64,000 nt of DNA. Source: an uncultured Alphaproteobacteria bacterium (GTDB lineage: Bacteria > Pseudomonadota > Alphaproteobacteria > Rhodobacterales > Rhodobacteraceae). The notes beneath the pieces are model-generated. The model did not search any database and was not told the origin of the DNA. It was given only the letters and a program-made list of their open reading frames with translations. How positions within the stretch are numbered: position 1 is the first letter of the stretch; each line of letters begins with the position of its first letter. The stretch covers positions 1 to 64,000 of the forward strand of contig CACBNQ010000002.1 of assembly GCA_902540655.1 (NCBI GenBank), in the 5' to 3' direction. Position numbers and translations under genes: made by a program. Shown here piece after piece: positions 30,179 through 40,247 of this stretch.

Positions 30179-31189
30179 ATGGATTTTTTAAACGCTCTCG
30201 CTTTAATAACAAATTATATATTATTACCTGGCTTTACCTATGGAAGTCAGCTGGCTCTTGGAGCTTTGGGTGTCACGTTGATTTACGCAGTATTGCGTTT
30301 TTCTAATTTTGCGCATGGAGAGCTTATGTCATTTGGTGCAATGGTTTGTATTCTGTTTACTTGGCTTGGCCAAAGCTATGGAATTAACTTTGGCGTTTTG
30401 CCAACTGCACTAATATTTCTGCCGATTGCAATTGGCTTTACTGCTCTTTATTGTTTCTTCATAGAAAAGTTTGTTTTTGCTTATTATCGCAGAAAAAAAT
30501 CAGACCCTATCATTTTTCTTATTGCTTCGATCGGAGTAATGTTTTTTACAGCTGGTTTGATTAGATTTATTATAGGACCTAGTGATCAAAACTTTAATGA
30601 CGGTGTTCGCTTTATATTTAATGTGAGAGAATTTAAAGCTTTCACAGGATTGGATGAAGGTTTTGGACTGAAAACATCTCAAGCTATAACTATATTAACG
30701 ACTATAATACTCTGCTCAATTTTGTTTGTTTTTCTAAATAAAACGCGAACAGGAAAATCCATGAGAGCTTTTTCCGACAATGAAGATTTGGCTCTACTTT
30801 CGGGAATTGATCCAAATAAGGTTGTTTTATTAACATGGGTTATTGCAGGTGGTTTGGCAACATTTGCGGGAGTTTTATATGGCTTAGATAAAATTTATAA
30901 ACCGTTTATATTTTTGCAAATGTTGCTTCCAATTTTTTCCGCTGCTATCGTAGGTGGTGTAGGAAACCCAATTGGGGCTGTCGTTGGGGGCTACGTAATT
31001 GCACTCTCAGAGTTATTTGTGACTTTTGCTTACAGAAAAGTTCTAGCCTACTTATTGCCCGAGAATATGGAGCCAGCAGGAATGATGCAGTTTTTATCCA
31101 CCGATTATAAATTTGCAGTTTCCTTTATAATATTAGTCATTGTATTGATTGTAAGGCCAACAGGAATCTTTAGAGGAAAAACTATATGA
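30179..31189 (+). CDS. Branched-chain-type ABC transporter permease (LivH family)
   Basis: ALGVTLIYAVLRFSNFAHGELMSFGA; AAIVGGVGNPIGAVVGG. Confidence 0.92.
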   Translation: MDFLNALALITNYILLPGFTYGSQLALGALGVTLIYAVLRFSNFAHGELMSFGAMVCILFTWLGQSYGINFGVLPTALIFLPIAIGFTALYCFFIEKFVFAYYRRKKSDPIIFLIASIGVMFFTAGLIRFIIGPSDQNFNDGVRFIFNVREFKAFTGLDEGFGLKTSQAITILTTIILCSILFVFLNKTRTGKSMRAFSDNEDLALLSGIDPNKVVLLTWVIAGGLATFAGVLYGLDKIYKPFIFLQMLLPIFSAAIVGGVGNPIGAVVGGYVIALSELFVTFAYRKVLAYLLPENMEPAGMMQFLSTDYKFAVSFIILVIVLIVRPTGIFRGKTI

Positions 31190-32493
31190 ATGATGTAGTG
31201 CGCAGATCTTTGGTTTTTTCAACATTTGCTGTCGCAATTGTATTTATAGGTTTCCTTCAGAGCTGGAATGTAGCTTTGGGAATTTTTAATCTGTGTCTTA
31301 TTTCCGCTACAATGGCCCTGGGGGTGAATATTCAACTTGGCTATGCTGGAATATTTAATGCTGGTGTTATGGGCTTTGCGGCTCTGGGCGGACTTTCGGC
31401 TGTTATAATATCCTATAAACCCGTATCTGAAACAATCAGTTTAGGGGGGCTGGGTATATTAATATGTATTTTAATATTGCTTTTAGGATCAGTATTGGGA
31501 GTTATTGTTTATAAATCGAACCTTACCCAAGCTTATAAAAAAATACTTTTTCCACTAATAATCATTGTAGTACTTCTTCTACTAAATTTAATCGGCGCAC
31601 CTGCAGTTGAAAGAATTGAGGCTTTTGAACCGGCGGCATCTGGGTTTCTGGGAGGTTTCGGCTTGCCTATCATTTTGTCGTGGATAGTTGGAGGTGTAAT
31701 AGCCGGACTTGTAGCTTATCTTATTGGAAAAATTACACTTGGTTTAAGGAGTGATTACTTGGCTATTGCTACATTGGGAATAGCAGAAGTGATTATTTAC
31801 ATTTTGAAAAATGAAGATTGGCTTACTAGAGGAGTTAAAAATGTAAATGGTCTTCCAAGACCTGTTCCCTACGAAATTGATTTACAAGAAAGTACATGGT
31901 TCATACAGCTATGCCAAAATTATGGTTTTCCTTTAGTGGAAACCTCTTCGATAGTTGTGAAATTAAGCTATTGCTTTTTATTTTCGATTGTAGTGCTAAC
32001 GCTATTTATTCTATCTGAAGTAGCACTGAAATCTCCTTGGGGGAGGATGATGCGTGCGATTAGAGACAACGAAATCTCAGCTAGAGCTATGGGGAAAAAT
32101 GTAAAAGCTCGACATCTGGAAATTTTTATCCTTGGCTCAGCTATTATAGGGCTTGCAGGGGCAATGCTCACAACTCTGGAAGGACAGTTTACGCCAACCA
32201 CATATCAGCCCCTTAGATTTACTTTTACAGTATGGGTTATGGTAATTATTGGAGGAACGGGAAACAACTATGGGTCTTTGATAGGCGGATTTCTTGTTTG
32301 GTTTTTATGGGTTGAAGCGGAGCCATTAGGCCTATATTTGGTTGAATTAATTACATCACCATTGAGTGAAACCAACCCTCTTAGGATTCAGCTAATAACT
32401 AACGCCGCGCATATGCGATACATGATGATGGGCCTATTATTATTATTAGTTTTAAGGTTTGCTCCAAAAGGTATTTTTCCGGAAGGTAGATAA
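31186..32493 (+). CDS. Branched-chain-type ABC transporter permease (LivM family)
   Basis: LGYAGIFNAGVMGFAALGG; SPWGRMMRAIRDNEISARAMGKNV; IIGGTGNNYGSLIGG. Confidence 0.92.
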   Translation: MNDVVRRSLVFSTFAVAIVFIGFLQSWNVALGIFNLCLISATMALGVNIQLGYAGIFNAGVMGFAALGGLSAVIISYKPVSETISLGGLGILICILILLLGSVLGVIVYKSNLTQAYKKILFPLIIIVVLLLLNLIGAPAVERIEAFEPAASGFLGGFGLPIILSWIVGGVIAGLVAYLIGKITLGLRSDYLAIATLGIAEVIIYILKNEDWLTRGVKNVNGLPRPVPYEIDLQESTWFIQLCQNYGFPLVETSSIVVKLSYCFLFSIVVLTLFILSEVALKSPWGRMMRAIRDNEISARAMGKNVKARHLEIFILGSAIIGLAGAMLTTLEGQFTPTTYQPLRFTFTVWVMVIIGGTGNNYGSLIGGFLVWFLWVEAEPLGLYLVELITSPLSETNPLRIQLITNAAHMRYMMMGLLLLLVLRFAPKGIFPEGR

Positions 32494-32504
32494 GAGGATA
32501 TTAA

Positions 32505-33413
32505 ATGCAAAAAAACATAATACTTCTTGATGGAGGAATGGGACAAGAACTTATAAAAAATTCGAAGTCAAAACCCCATACACTTTGGTCTACATATGTT
32601 ATGGCAGAGGAGCCAGAACTCGTAAAAAAAGCACATATAGATTTTATAGACGCAGGTGCTAGTGTTATCACACTTAATACCTATTCGACAACACCAGAAA
32701 GATTAGAAGCTAACGGCTTATCAGATAAATTCGGTTTTTTCCATAAGAAAGCTATTGATTTGGCAAGAGAGGCAATTGACCTCACAAAAAAGAATGTACT
32801 TATTGCAGGGTGTCTTCCTCCTTTAGTATGGAGTTATCGGCCAGATAAAGCTCCTGATTATGAAAGATGTGTTGACTTGTATTTACAAATAGTTAGGGAA
32901 CAGGAAGAAGACGTTGATCTTTTCATTTGCGAAACTATGGCATCTTTAAAAGAGGCGAAGGCTGCAGTTTCGGCTGCAAAGACCAGCGGAAAACCTGTTT
33001 GGTGCGGATTAACACTTGAGGATAATGAAAATTGTGAATTGAGATCAGGTGAAAAATTACTGGACAGCGTAATTGCGCTACAGTCTTTTGGACAAGAAGA
33101 GTTTTTACTTAATTGCTCATTTCCTGAAGTCATCAACCAGGGAATTGACATTCTAAGCAAAAACACTAATTTTTTTGGTGGCTATGCAAATGGTTTTACA
33201 TCAATAGAACCCTTAAAGACAGCCAGCAATGTATCCGTATTATCAGCTAGAACCGATTTGGGGCCTGAAGAGTACTCTAAATACGCATTAAATTGGGCTA
33301 ATCAAGGCGCGTCCGTTGTTGGAGGTTGTTGTGAGATTGGACCAAGCCACATAAAATATTTACATGATATTTTAATCGAAAAGGAATTTGAGATCGTTAC
33401 TTCTTTAAGCTGA
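32505..33413 (+). CDS. Homocysteine S-methyltransferase family protein
   Basis: ILLDGGMGQELIK, LNTYSTTPERLEANGL, LLNCSFPEV, VVGGCCEIGPSHIKYL (zinc-binding Cys pattern). Confidence 0.9.
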   Translation: MQKNIILLDGGMGQELIKNSKSKPHTLWSTYVMAEEPELVKKAHIDFIDAGASVITLNTYSTTPERLEANGLSDKFGFFHKKAIDLAREAIDLTKKNVLIAGCLPPLVWSYRPDKAPDYERCVDLYLQIVREQEEDVDLFICETMASLKEAKAAVSAAKTSGKPVWCGLTLEDNENCELRSGEKLLDSVIALQSFGQEEFLLNCSFPEVINQGIDILSKNTNFFGGYANGFTSIEPLKTASNVSVLSARTDLGPEEYSKYALNWANQGASVVGGCCEIGPSHIKYLHDILIEKEFEIVTSLS

Positions 33414-34895
33414 AATTCTCATTCTTCCTACCGCTTTTTTCCAACCCTCATATTTCTTATCACGTTCGTCGGAAGAAAGTTTTGGAGAAAATTTCTCCTT
33501 GAGAGTCCACTCTTCTTCAAACGCTTCCAACTGATTATATAGACCTATTTTCATACCTGCCAACCATGCTACCCCTTTTGCAGTAGACTCTTGTATATCA
33601 GGTATATTGATCTCTACTCCTGTAAGATTAGCCAGAATTTTCATGGTTAAACTTGATTGGGTCATCCCACCATCTACGCGCAATTTTATATGGCCTCTTT
33701 CTATCCCATCAACATCTTTTATCATAGCTTCTAGTAAATCTCTTGTTTGAAAGCCCACGCTCTCGAGAGCAGCCATAGCAATCTCTTCTCTCCCCGTATC
33801 TCTCAATAATCCAAAAATCGCCCCACGAGCATTAGGGTCCCAATACGGTGCCCCTAGCCCCGTAAAAGCTGGAACAAAATAAATATCTTGATCCTTTGCT
33901 TTCGATGCAAGCTTACCCACTTGGTCTGCTTTATCTATAATATTAATCGAGTCTCTAAGCCATTGTACAACCGCGCCGGCTATGAATATTGATCCTTCTA
34001 GGGCATAACAAATCTTCCCATCTATTTTATACGCTATAGTTGACAAAAGCTTATTTTTACTCAGTACAAATTGATCTCCTGTGTTAAGTAGGGCAAAACA
34101 TCCTGTTCCATAAGTGGATTTAATCATGCCCTTTTGAAAACATGCTTGGCCTATTGTTGCGGCTTGTTGATCACCTGCAACTCCATTAATCGGTATTGGA
34201 GAACCAAGTATTTCTGATACCATTTCTCCAAAATCATCAGCACACTCTTTAACGCTTGGAAGCATTTTTTTGGGCACATTTAGATCACCGAGAATATCAT
34301 TGTCCCACTCTAAACTCTCGATATTAAATAGCATGGTTCTGGATGCATTGGTTATATCAGTTGTATGGCTTTTTTTATTGGTAAGCCTCCAAATCAAATA
34401 GCAATCAATCGTGCCAAATAATAATTTTCCAGAATTTGCCATAGTTCTTTCAGGGTCATACTTATCAAGAAGCCACTTAACTTTTGTTGCGGAAAAATAG
34501 GGGTCGATTAGTAAGCCTGTCTTTCCTTGATAAACTCTCTCTTTCCCATTTTTTTTAAGTTCATTGCAAAATTCAGAAGTGCGCCGATCCTGCCATACTA
34601 TTGCTTTAGAAAGCGCTTGACCCGTTTCAGCGTTCCATATAGCTGTAGTTTCTCTTTGGTTTGTAATCCCAATACTTAAAATATCTTGCGAAGATATTTT
34701 CGCTCCTTTTACAGCATCACGCACTGTAGCAATGACAGTTGCGTAGATTTCCTCTAGATCATGCTCTACCCAACCGGGAAAAGGAAAAAATTGCTCTATT
34801 TCCTTTTGAGATGACGCCACTATTTGTAAATTTTTGTCAAAGACTATAGCTCTAGTTGATGTTGTCCCTTGGTCAATCGCTAGAACGTAACTCAT
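33405..34895 (-). CDS. glpK: Glycerol kinase
   Basis: LAIDQGTTSTRAIVFD; ITNQRETTAIW; GVAGDQQAATIGQACF; KSTYGTGCFALLNTG. Confidence 0.97.
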   Translation of the reverse strand: MSYVLAIDQGTTSTRAIVFDKNLQIVASSQKEIEQFFPFPGWVEHDLEEIYATVIATVRDAVKGAKISSQDILSIGITNQRETTAIWNAETGQALSKAIVWQDRRTSEFCNELKKNGKERVYQGKTGLLIDPYFSATKVKWLLDKYDPERTMANSGKLLFGTIDCYLIWRLTNKKSHTTDITNASRTMLFNIESLEWDNDILGDLNVPKKMLPSVKECADDFGEMVSEILGSPIPINGVAGDQQAATIGQACFQKGMIKSTYGTGCFALLNTGDQFVLSKNKLLSTIAYKIDGKICYALEGSIFIAGAVVQWLRDSINIIDKADQVGKLASKAKDQDIYFVPAFTGLGAPYWDPNARGAIFGLLRDTGREEIAMAALESVGFQTRDLLEAMIKDVDGIERGHIKLRVDGGMTQSSLTMKILANLTGVEINIPDIQESTAKGVAWLAGMKIGLYNQLEAFEEEWTLKEKFSPKLSSDERDKKYEGWKKAVGRMRISA

Positions 34896-34908
34896 AGTAA
34901 GACTTTCT

Positions 34909-36411
34909 CTAATTTAATTTTTTTATGTAGGAATTAAGTTCCCTTACCTGCTTACTAGACAAGCGTAACCCAAGCTTACTTCTTCTCCAAATCAAATCCT
35001 CAACACATTTGGCATGCTCTTGATTAATATACCAAAGTACTTCCCTTTCCGTTAGATCAGATCCGAAATTCCTACCTAAGTCTTTTTTTGCTTTAGCCTT
35101 GCCTAGAACTTTTTCAACATCTGTACCAAATGTTTTAAATAATCTTTCTGCCCAATCTCTATTTAAGAATTTGTATTTTTTCAATATACCCACAATAAGT
35201 TTCTCTTTATCCTCTAATTTGAACCCCCCACCTGGTAAGTGTTTTATGGCAGTCCATTCCGTTCTTTTTAACTTTAATAATGCTGTGATTTTAGAAACAG
35301 CTTTTTCAGCCAGTTTTCTATATGTTGTGATTTTTCCTCCATAAACGGTAAGGAGTACTGCTCCTTCCTTTTCTTCAAGTTGAAAGGAATAATCTCTGCT
35401 AGCATTTCGCGCTTCTACATTCTTATTTTCGTACAAGGCCCTCACCCCAGAGTAATCCCAAACAATATCTTTTTTTGTTAATTTTCTTTGAAAATAAATC
35501 GAAGCGAAATTACACAAATAATCTTTTTCCTCATCGGAACACTTAACTTCATCACCCTCTTTGTGCTCAACTTCAGTTGTTCCAATTAGGGTAAAATCGT
35601 TTTCGAAGGGAATGCTAAATATTATTCTTCCATCTTTTCCTTGGAATATATATGCACTATCGTGATTGTAGAGCTTTTTTATGACTATGTGACTTCCCTT
35701 TATTAGTCTTACCATTACTTCATTATTTTTATTTTTTACAAGTTGACTCAGAGAATTGACCCAAGGACCCATAGTATTTATCAAGACCTTAGTTTTTACT
35801 CTGAATGACCTTTCTTTTGATTTTATCGAAACAAGCCAATGACCTTTTTTTCGCTGAACATCAGTTACCCTAGAATAGGAGAATGCTTTTGCTCCCTTTT
35901 TTTCTGCATCCAAAATATTTAGTATTACTAATCGCGAATCTTCCACCCAGCAATCTGTATATGCCAGTGCTTTTGTGTAAGATTTGTCCAAACAACTACC
36001 AACTGGATTATTTCGCAAATCAATACCAACACTTTTTGAAAAATTCGTGGAACCCGCCAATAGATCATAGATATATAGTCCAAGCCGTAAAATCCAATAG
36101 GGCCTCAGGCTTTTGTTGTGGGGGAGTATAAATTTTACTGGCCAGCTTATATGAGGCATGAGATTAACGAGCAAGTCTCGTTCACGAAGAGACTCTTTTA
36201 CAAGTCTAAACTGATAAGACTCTAAGTATCTCAATCCACCATGAAATAACTTTGTGGACGAGGAGGACGTTGCTGAGCCAAAATCACCCATATCGGCTAA
36301 CCCACACTTATACCCCCGGCCCGCAGCGTCTCTTAAAATTCCTGCACCATTTACTCCGCCACCTATAACAAAAATGTCAAAGTAGTTTTCATCCGATGCT
36401 TTTTTCTTCAT
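34909..36411 (-). CDS. glpD: Glycerol-3-phosphate dehydrogenase (FAD-dependent)
   Basis: DIFVIGGGVNGAGILRDAAGRGYKCGLAD; STKLFHGGLRYLE; IGTTEVEH; YGGKITTYRKLAE. Confidence 0.96.
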   Translation of the reverse strand: MKKKASDENYFDIFVIGGGVNGAGILRDAAGRGYKCGLADMGDFGSATSSSSTKLFHGGLRYLESYQFRLVKESLRERDLLVNLMPHISWPVKFILPHNKSLRPYWILRLGLYIYDLLAGSTNFSKSVGIDLRNNPVGSCLDKSYTKALAYTDCWVEDSRLVILNILDAEKKGAKAFSYSRVTDVQRKKGHWLVSIKSKERSFRVKTKVLINTMGPWVNSLSQLVKNKNNEVMVRLIKGSHIVIKKLYNHDSAYIFQGKDGRIIFSIPFENDFTLIGTTEVEHKEGDEVKCSDEEKDYLCNFASIYFQRKLTKKDIVWDYSGVRALYENKNVEARNASRDYSFQLEEKEGAVLLTVYGGKITTYRKLAEKAVSKITALLKLKRTEWTAIKHLPGGGFKLEDKEKLIVGILKKYKFLNRDWAERLFKTFGTDVEKVLGKAKAKKDLGRNFGSDLTEREVLWYINQEHAKCVEDLIWRRSKLGLRLSSKQVRELNSYIKKLN

Positions 36412-36416
36412 AGATC

Positions 36417-37025
36417 TTAGATAATGTGTGAAAGCTCAAACCAACCGTCAACAAGCATCTTTATTGTTAGATAGACAAGGAAAATTAGTCCAATCCACGA
36501 CAGCCATGGGAACTTCGTCATTACACGCATTATAATAGTTGCAAAAAACGCCATAAGCACTATTGCTAAAACTAGTCCAAACACTAATAACGCCGTATCT
36601 TCTCTTGCTATGGCAGCAACAGCTACAACGTTATCTAGAGACATTGAAATATCAGCGACCGCAATTGTGAATAATGCTTGCGAAAATTGTTGCTTTTCAG
36701 TCAGCTTTTCTGACAAATTGGATTTAATTTCTGGATCAGTTTTTTGGCCTGCATGACGTATTTCCTTAAAAAACCGCCAACAAACAAATGCCAGAAGTAG
36801 TCCACCGAAAATTAATATTCCAGGGATTTGAATTAAAAAAGATGCTATAGCTGCAAATATAATTCTGAACCCTGCTGCTAACGCTAACCCCCAGAAAATT
36901 ACCCTTTTTCTAAACTTCTCTGATAAGCCAGCTGCCGCCATTCCTATAATAATTGCATTATCGCCAGACAGAAATATGTCAGCTAAAATGACTTGAGCCA
37001 GCTCAACTAGAGAAAAGTTCATCAT
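36417..37025 (-). CDS. TerC family integral membrane protein
   Basis: LADIFLSGDNAIIIGMAAAGL; DISMSLDNVVAVAAIA. Confidence 0.92.
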   Translation of the reverse strand: MMNFSLVELAQVILADIFLSGDNAIIIGMAAAGLSEKFRKRVIFWGLALAAGFRIIFAAIASFLIQIPGILIFGGLLLAFVCWRFFKEIRHAGQKTDPEIKSNLSEKLTEKQQFSQALFTIAVADISMSLDNVVAVAAIAREDTALLVFGLVLAIVLMAFFATIIMRVMTKFPWLSWIGLIFLVYLTIKMLVDGWFELSHII

Positions 37026-37114
37026 GTATTTATTTTATTTATTGCTTTTGACACTTTCGGTTTAGTAGCTTATCGTCAGTATTTCAAATAAAATCTTCTA
37101 AAAAGCACATTTTT

Positions 37115-38230
37115 ATGAAAAAAAGCTCTATCCACAGTATGCAGGATGCTCGTCACCTCGCAAAGAAAAAACTTCCTTCAATGATCTTTGATTATGTCGA
37201 TGGAGTAGCGCTTGAGGCAGACGGTTACCATTCAAATGCTGAGTATTTAAAGGCTCTCAAGTTATCACAAAATGTCCTGGCTGGCGGAGGTTCCAAAAAA
37301 ATAGCCAAACGAATATTGGGCCAATCATATGACCTACCTTTTGGTATAGCGCCAATGGGTATGTGTAATCTTGTAAGCTCAAGAGCAGATTATGCAATTG
37401 GAAAATTAGCAAAAAAGTTTAATATTCCTGTTTGCTATTCTACAATGGCTTCCACATCCCTAGAGAAAACTCTCAAGATCACTGGTGATTTAGGCTGGTT
37501 TCAACTCTATGTTTATGACGATTTAAAATCAGGGTTACGTTTAGCCAAAAGAGCACAAACCGCTGGTTACAAAACATTGATACTGACAGTTGATGTACCT
37601 GAATTAGGTCGCAGACCAAGAGAGCTAAAACATAATTTTTCAGCAAAGTTTAGACCAAATTACAAACAAATTTTTGATTGCGCCATGCATCCCAAATGGA
37701 GTTTAGATCTTTTGGCCAATGGTGTTCCAAGACCCCAAAACTTTGATAAGGATTTGAAGATAGACAGAAATAAACCACGGGGAGCAGCCGATTGGGGATT
37801 TCTTAAAGACTTAAGAGCGCTTTGGAAAGGTAAATTAATTATCAAAGGGATCCTTAACCCAAAAGATGCAAAAAAAGCAGAAAGTCTTGGAGTGGATGCC
37901 ATTTATGTATCCGGCCATGGCTCAAGACAATTTGATAGCAGCCCAATACCTATACATCAAATACCGAAAATACGTAACTCTATAAATAAAAGCACTGTCT
38001 TGATATATGATACCGGAATAAGAAATGGAGAAGATATTCTTAAAGCTCTTTGTTTGGGAGCAGACTTCGTAATGATTGGAAAGCATGCACTATTTTCTAT
38101 AGCAGCTGAAGGATTTGATGGCCTAGTCCAAATGGTAAACAATCTTAAAAAAGAGATAGAAGTCGCAATGGCTCAAATGGGCAATTTTGATATTAATAAA
38201 CTGAATTCCAAATACTTAGATGGTTTCTAA
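37115..38230 (+). CDS. FMN-dependent alpha-hydroxy-acid oxidase/dehydrogenase family protein
   Basis: DYVDGVALEADGYHSN, FGIAPMGMCNL, YVSGHGSRQFDSSPIP, FVMIGKHALFS. Confidence 0.9.
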   Translation: MKKSSIHSMQDARHLAKKKLPSMIFDYVDGVALEADGYHSNAEYLKALKLSQNVLAGGGSKKIAKRILGQSYDLPFGIAPMGMCNLVSSRADYAIGKLAKKFNIPVCYSTMASTSLEKTLKITGDLGWFQLYVYDDLKSGLRLAKRAQTAGYKTLILTVDVPELGRRPRELKHNFSAKFRPNYKQIFDCAMHPKWSLDLLANGVPRPQNFDKDLKIDRNKPRGAADWGFLKDLRALWKGKLIIKGILNPKDAKKAESLGVDAIYVSGHGSRQFDSSPIPIHQIPKIRNSINKSTVLIYDTGIRNGEDILKALCLGADFVMIGKHALFSIAAEGFDGLVQMVNNLKKEIEVAMAQMGNFDINKLNSKYLDGF

Positions 38231-38262
38231 AAGATAATACACATTTTTATATGCGGATATAT

Positions 38263-38787
38263 TCAGTCTAAAGAGAGGCCGACTTTTATTTGGATTTTAG
38301 AGCCTATTTCATAATAACGCCCTATTAAACTGGAACCCGTAAATCCATTCCAGCTATATATCACTCTGTAGCTTTCTACAGCGTTTCGCTGACTGACCAG
38401 CTGGACAACCTCACATCTTTGTTCTGTATTGTAACCAACAACCTTTGTTGTTGCTTTCTTTTGTTGCTCGGCTGCTACCACTCCTCCCATAACAGCTCCA
38501 ACCCCAGCGGCATTGTTATCGTTTGTCAATGCTTTACCAATGAGAGCTCCAACCACCATTCCTCCTAACACATCAGCGCCTGATGCGCCGTTACCACTCA
38601 CAACCTTTCCATACACTGGTACCTTAATATTTCTGCAACGTGTCTCTGGTGTGTAAATATTCGTACTTGAGTAAACTGGTTCAATTGATTGCACAGTGCC
38701 TGTCACGTAATAAGTCTCCGCAAATAAAGTTGAGAAAGAAAATAGAGCTAGGATTGCTGTGATTACTTTTAACATTCTGGTCTCCAT
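38263..38787 (-). CDS. Glycine-zipper 2TM domain protein (putative outer-membrane/periplasmic)
   Basis: signal peptide; GADVLGGMVVGALIGKALTNDNNAAGVGAVMGGVVAAEQQ glycine zipper. Confidence 0.75.
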   Translation of the reverse strand: METRMLKVITAILALFSFSTLFAETYYVTGTVQSIEPVYSSTNIYTPETRCRNIKVPVYGKVVSGNGASGADVLGGMVVGALIGKALTNDNNAAGVGAVMGGVVAAEQQKKATTKVVGYNTEQRCEVVQLVSQRNAVESYRVIYSWNGFTGSSLIGRYYEIGSKIQIKVGLSLD

Positions 38788-38825
38788 TGATAGAAATTAC
38801 ATATAATAATATACACCAAAATTAT

Positions 38826-38860
38826 AAAAAAAAAAGCCGAACAAAAATTTGCTCGGCTTT
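38826..38860 (-). terminator. Rho-independent terminator, probably for the CaiB-type gene at 38953-40143
   Basis: minus strand AAAGCCGAGCAAA-TTTT-TGTTCGGCTTT stem followed by a T run (10 A on + strand at 38826-38835). Confidence 0.75.
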
Positions 38861-38881
38861 AGTCAACAGGGAGGTATGAAC

Positions 38882-38956
38882 ATGAAAAAATTTCATGCTC
38901 TACCTAAATTGCAATTCGCGTACCAATTTAAATTAACAAATGAAAATATAGGTTAA
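38882..38956 (+). CDS. Candidate 24-aa small ORF (MKKFHALPKLQFAYQFKLTNENIG); may be real, a leader peptide, or a gene remnant
   Basis: strong SD GGGAGG at 38869-38874 with 7-nt spacing to the ATG; in-frame alternative ATG at 38876; below the size cut-off of the ORF track. Confidence 0.35.
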   Translation: MKKFHALPKLQFAYQFKLTNENIG

Positions 38957-40143
38957 CTGGCTCTAATTACGTTATCACTAACCAATCTATTAATTTCCGA
39001 TTCTGTAAAACCTAATCCTAAAAGAATTGACTTAGTATGCTGACCAAGAGTCGGAGCCGAAATACTATCAACCTTATTAGTTACAGAGAATCTAGCCGCT
39101 AACTTAGACTGCCGTATCTTTCCTGCAATAGGGTGTTCAGAAATTTTTATTATATCATTTGCAACTACTTGCTCATTCTTTATCATTTCTTTTCTAGTCA
39201 AAACAGGAGCGCAAGGAACGTCTTTAGCCGTTAGCAATTTCAACCATTCATCGGATGTTTTTTTCTTAAGCTCAGTTTGTATCAATTCTAGTCTTTCATT
39301 TATATTCTGATGCCTTAATTCCGCCGTCAAAAACCTAGGGTCACTTAACCATTCTTTCTTATTAAATGCATCGCAAATATTAAACCATTCTTTATCGGAC
39401 TGAACTGCTACAGAAATAAATCCCTCTTTAGTTTCATATATTAGATCAATAAAACTCTGTGCGGTCTCCTTTTCAAGTTCGTCTCCAACAAAAGTATGCC
39501 CTCCCATATCGGAACCCCACAAAAAAGAAATTACAGCATCTAGCATTGATATTTTGACCTCCTGACCCTCACCTGTTTTTGCCTTGTGGAACAGTGCCGC
39601 TGTTATCGCCTGAGCGGTAGCGAACCCAGTAAGCTTATCAGGAAGTATCGTTCGCATAAGCCTCGGTCTCTCTTCATCTGATCCTGCTTGTACAGTGGTT
39701 AGACCGGATAGAGCTTGAATAAGAGGATCGTAAACTGGTTTGTTCTTATAAGGGCCAGTAAAACCGAAGCCACTTATGGAAACATATATAATGTTAGGAC
39801 TTATCGCGCGAACATCACTATATCCGAAACCTAACCTATCCATTACCCCTGGTCTGAAGTTTTGTACTAAAACGTCTGCCGTTCTAATAAGCTTTTTAAG
39901 GATGTTTTTTCCTTCCTCCGCTTTTAGATCAATACACACAGATTTTTTATTTCTATTATTGTTAAGGTAAGCGGCTGAAATTCCAGATCTCTGGGTGCTG
40001 ACAATCCTGGTATAATCTCCAACTGAAGTATTTTCAATTTTTATGATTTCAGCATCCTGGTCTCCTAGTATCATCGTTGCACTTGGACCTGAAATCATCG
40101 AGGTTAAATCGATTATTCTTATCCCTTTTAAAGCACCGGCCAT
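38953..40143 (-). CDS. CaiB/BaiF family CoA-transferase
   Basis: MAGALKGIRIIDLTSMISGPSATMILGDQDAEIIKIE, NRNKKSVCIDLKAEEG, LVQNFRPGVMDRLG; start reset to Met with GGAGG upstream (track ORF runs to 40362). Confidence 0.92.
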   Translation of the reverse strand: MAGALKGIRIIDLTSMISGPSATMILGDQDAEIIKIENTSVGDYTRIVSTQRSGISAAYLNNNRNKKSVCIDLKAEEGKNILKKLIRTADVLVQNFRPGVMDRLGFGYSDVRAISPNIIYVSISGFGFTGPYKNKPVYDPLIQALSGLTTVQAGSDEERPRLMRTILPDKLTGFATAQAITAALFHKAKTGEGQEVKISMLDAVISFLWGSDMGGHTFVGDELEKETAQSFIDLIYETKEGFISVAVQSDKEWFNICDAFNKKEWLSDPRFLTAELRHQNINERLELIQTELKKKTSDEWLKLLTAKDVPCAPVLTRKEMIKNEQVVANDIIKISEHPIAGKIRQSKLAARFSVTNKVDSISAPTLGQHTKSILLGLGFTESEINRLVSDNVIRAS

Positions 40144-40247
40144 AAAAACCTCCATAAAAATATTTACACTAAAATATGAGCTGTTAACCTTTAAGATGCA
40201 ACTTAAATATAAGAAGCTTAAGAGAACATTTTTATAAGAGTTTAAAC

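Noticed and set aside
38263-38787. Virulence-type 17-kDa surface antigen
   Set aside because: Only a generic glycine-zipper 2TM domain is visible, common in free-living bacteria; no basis for a virulence role.
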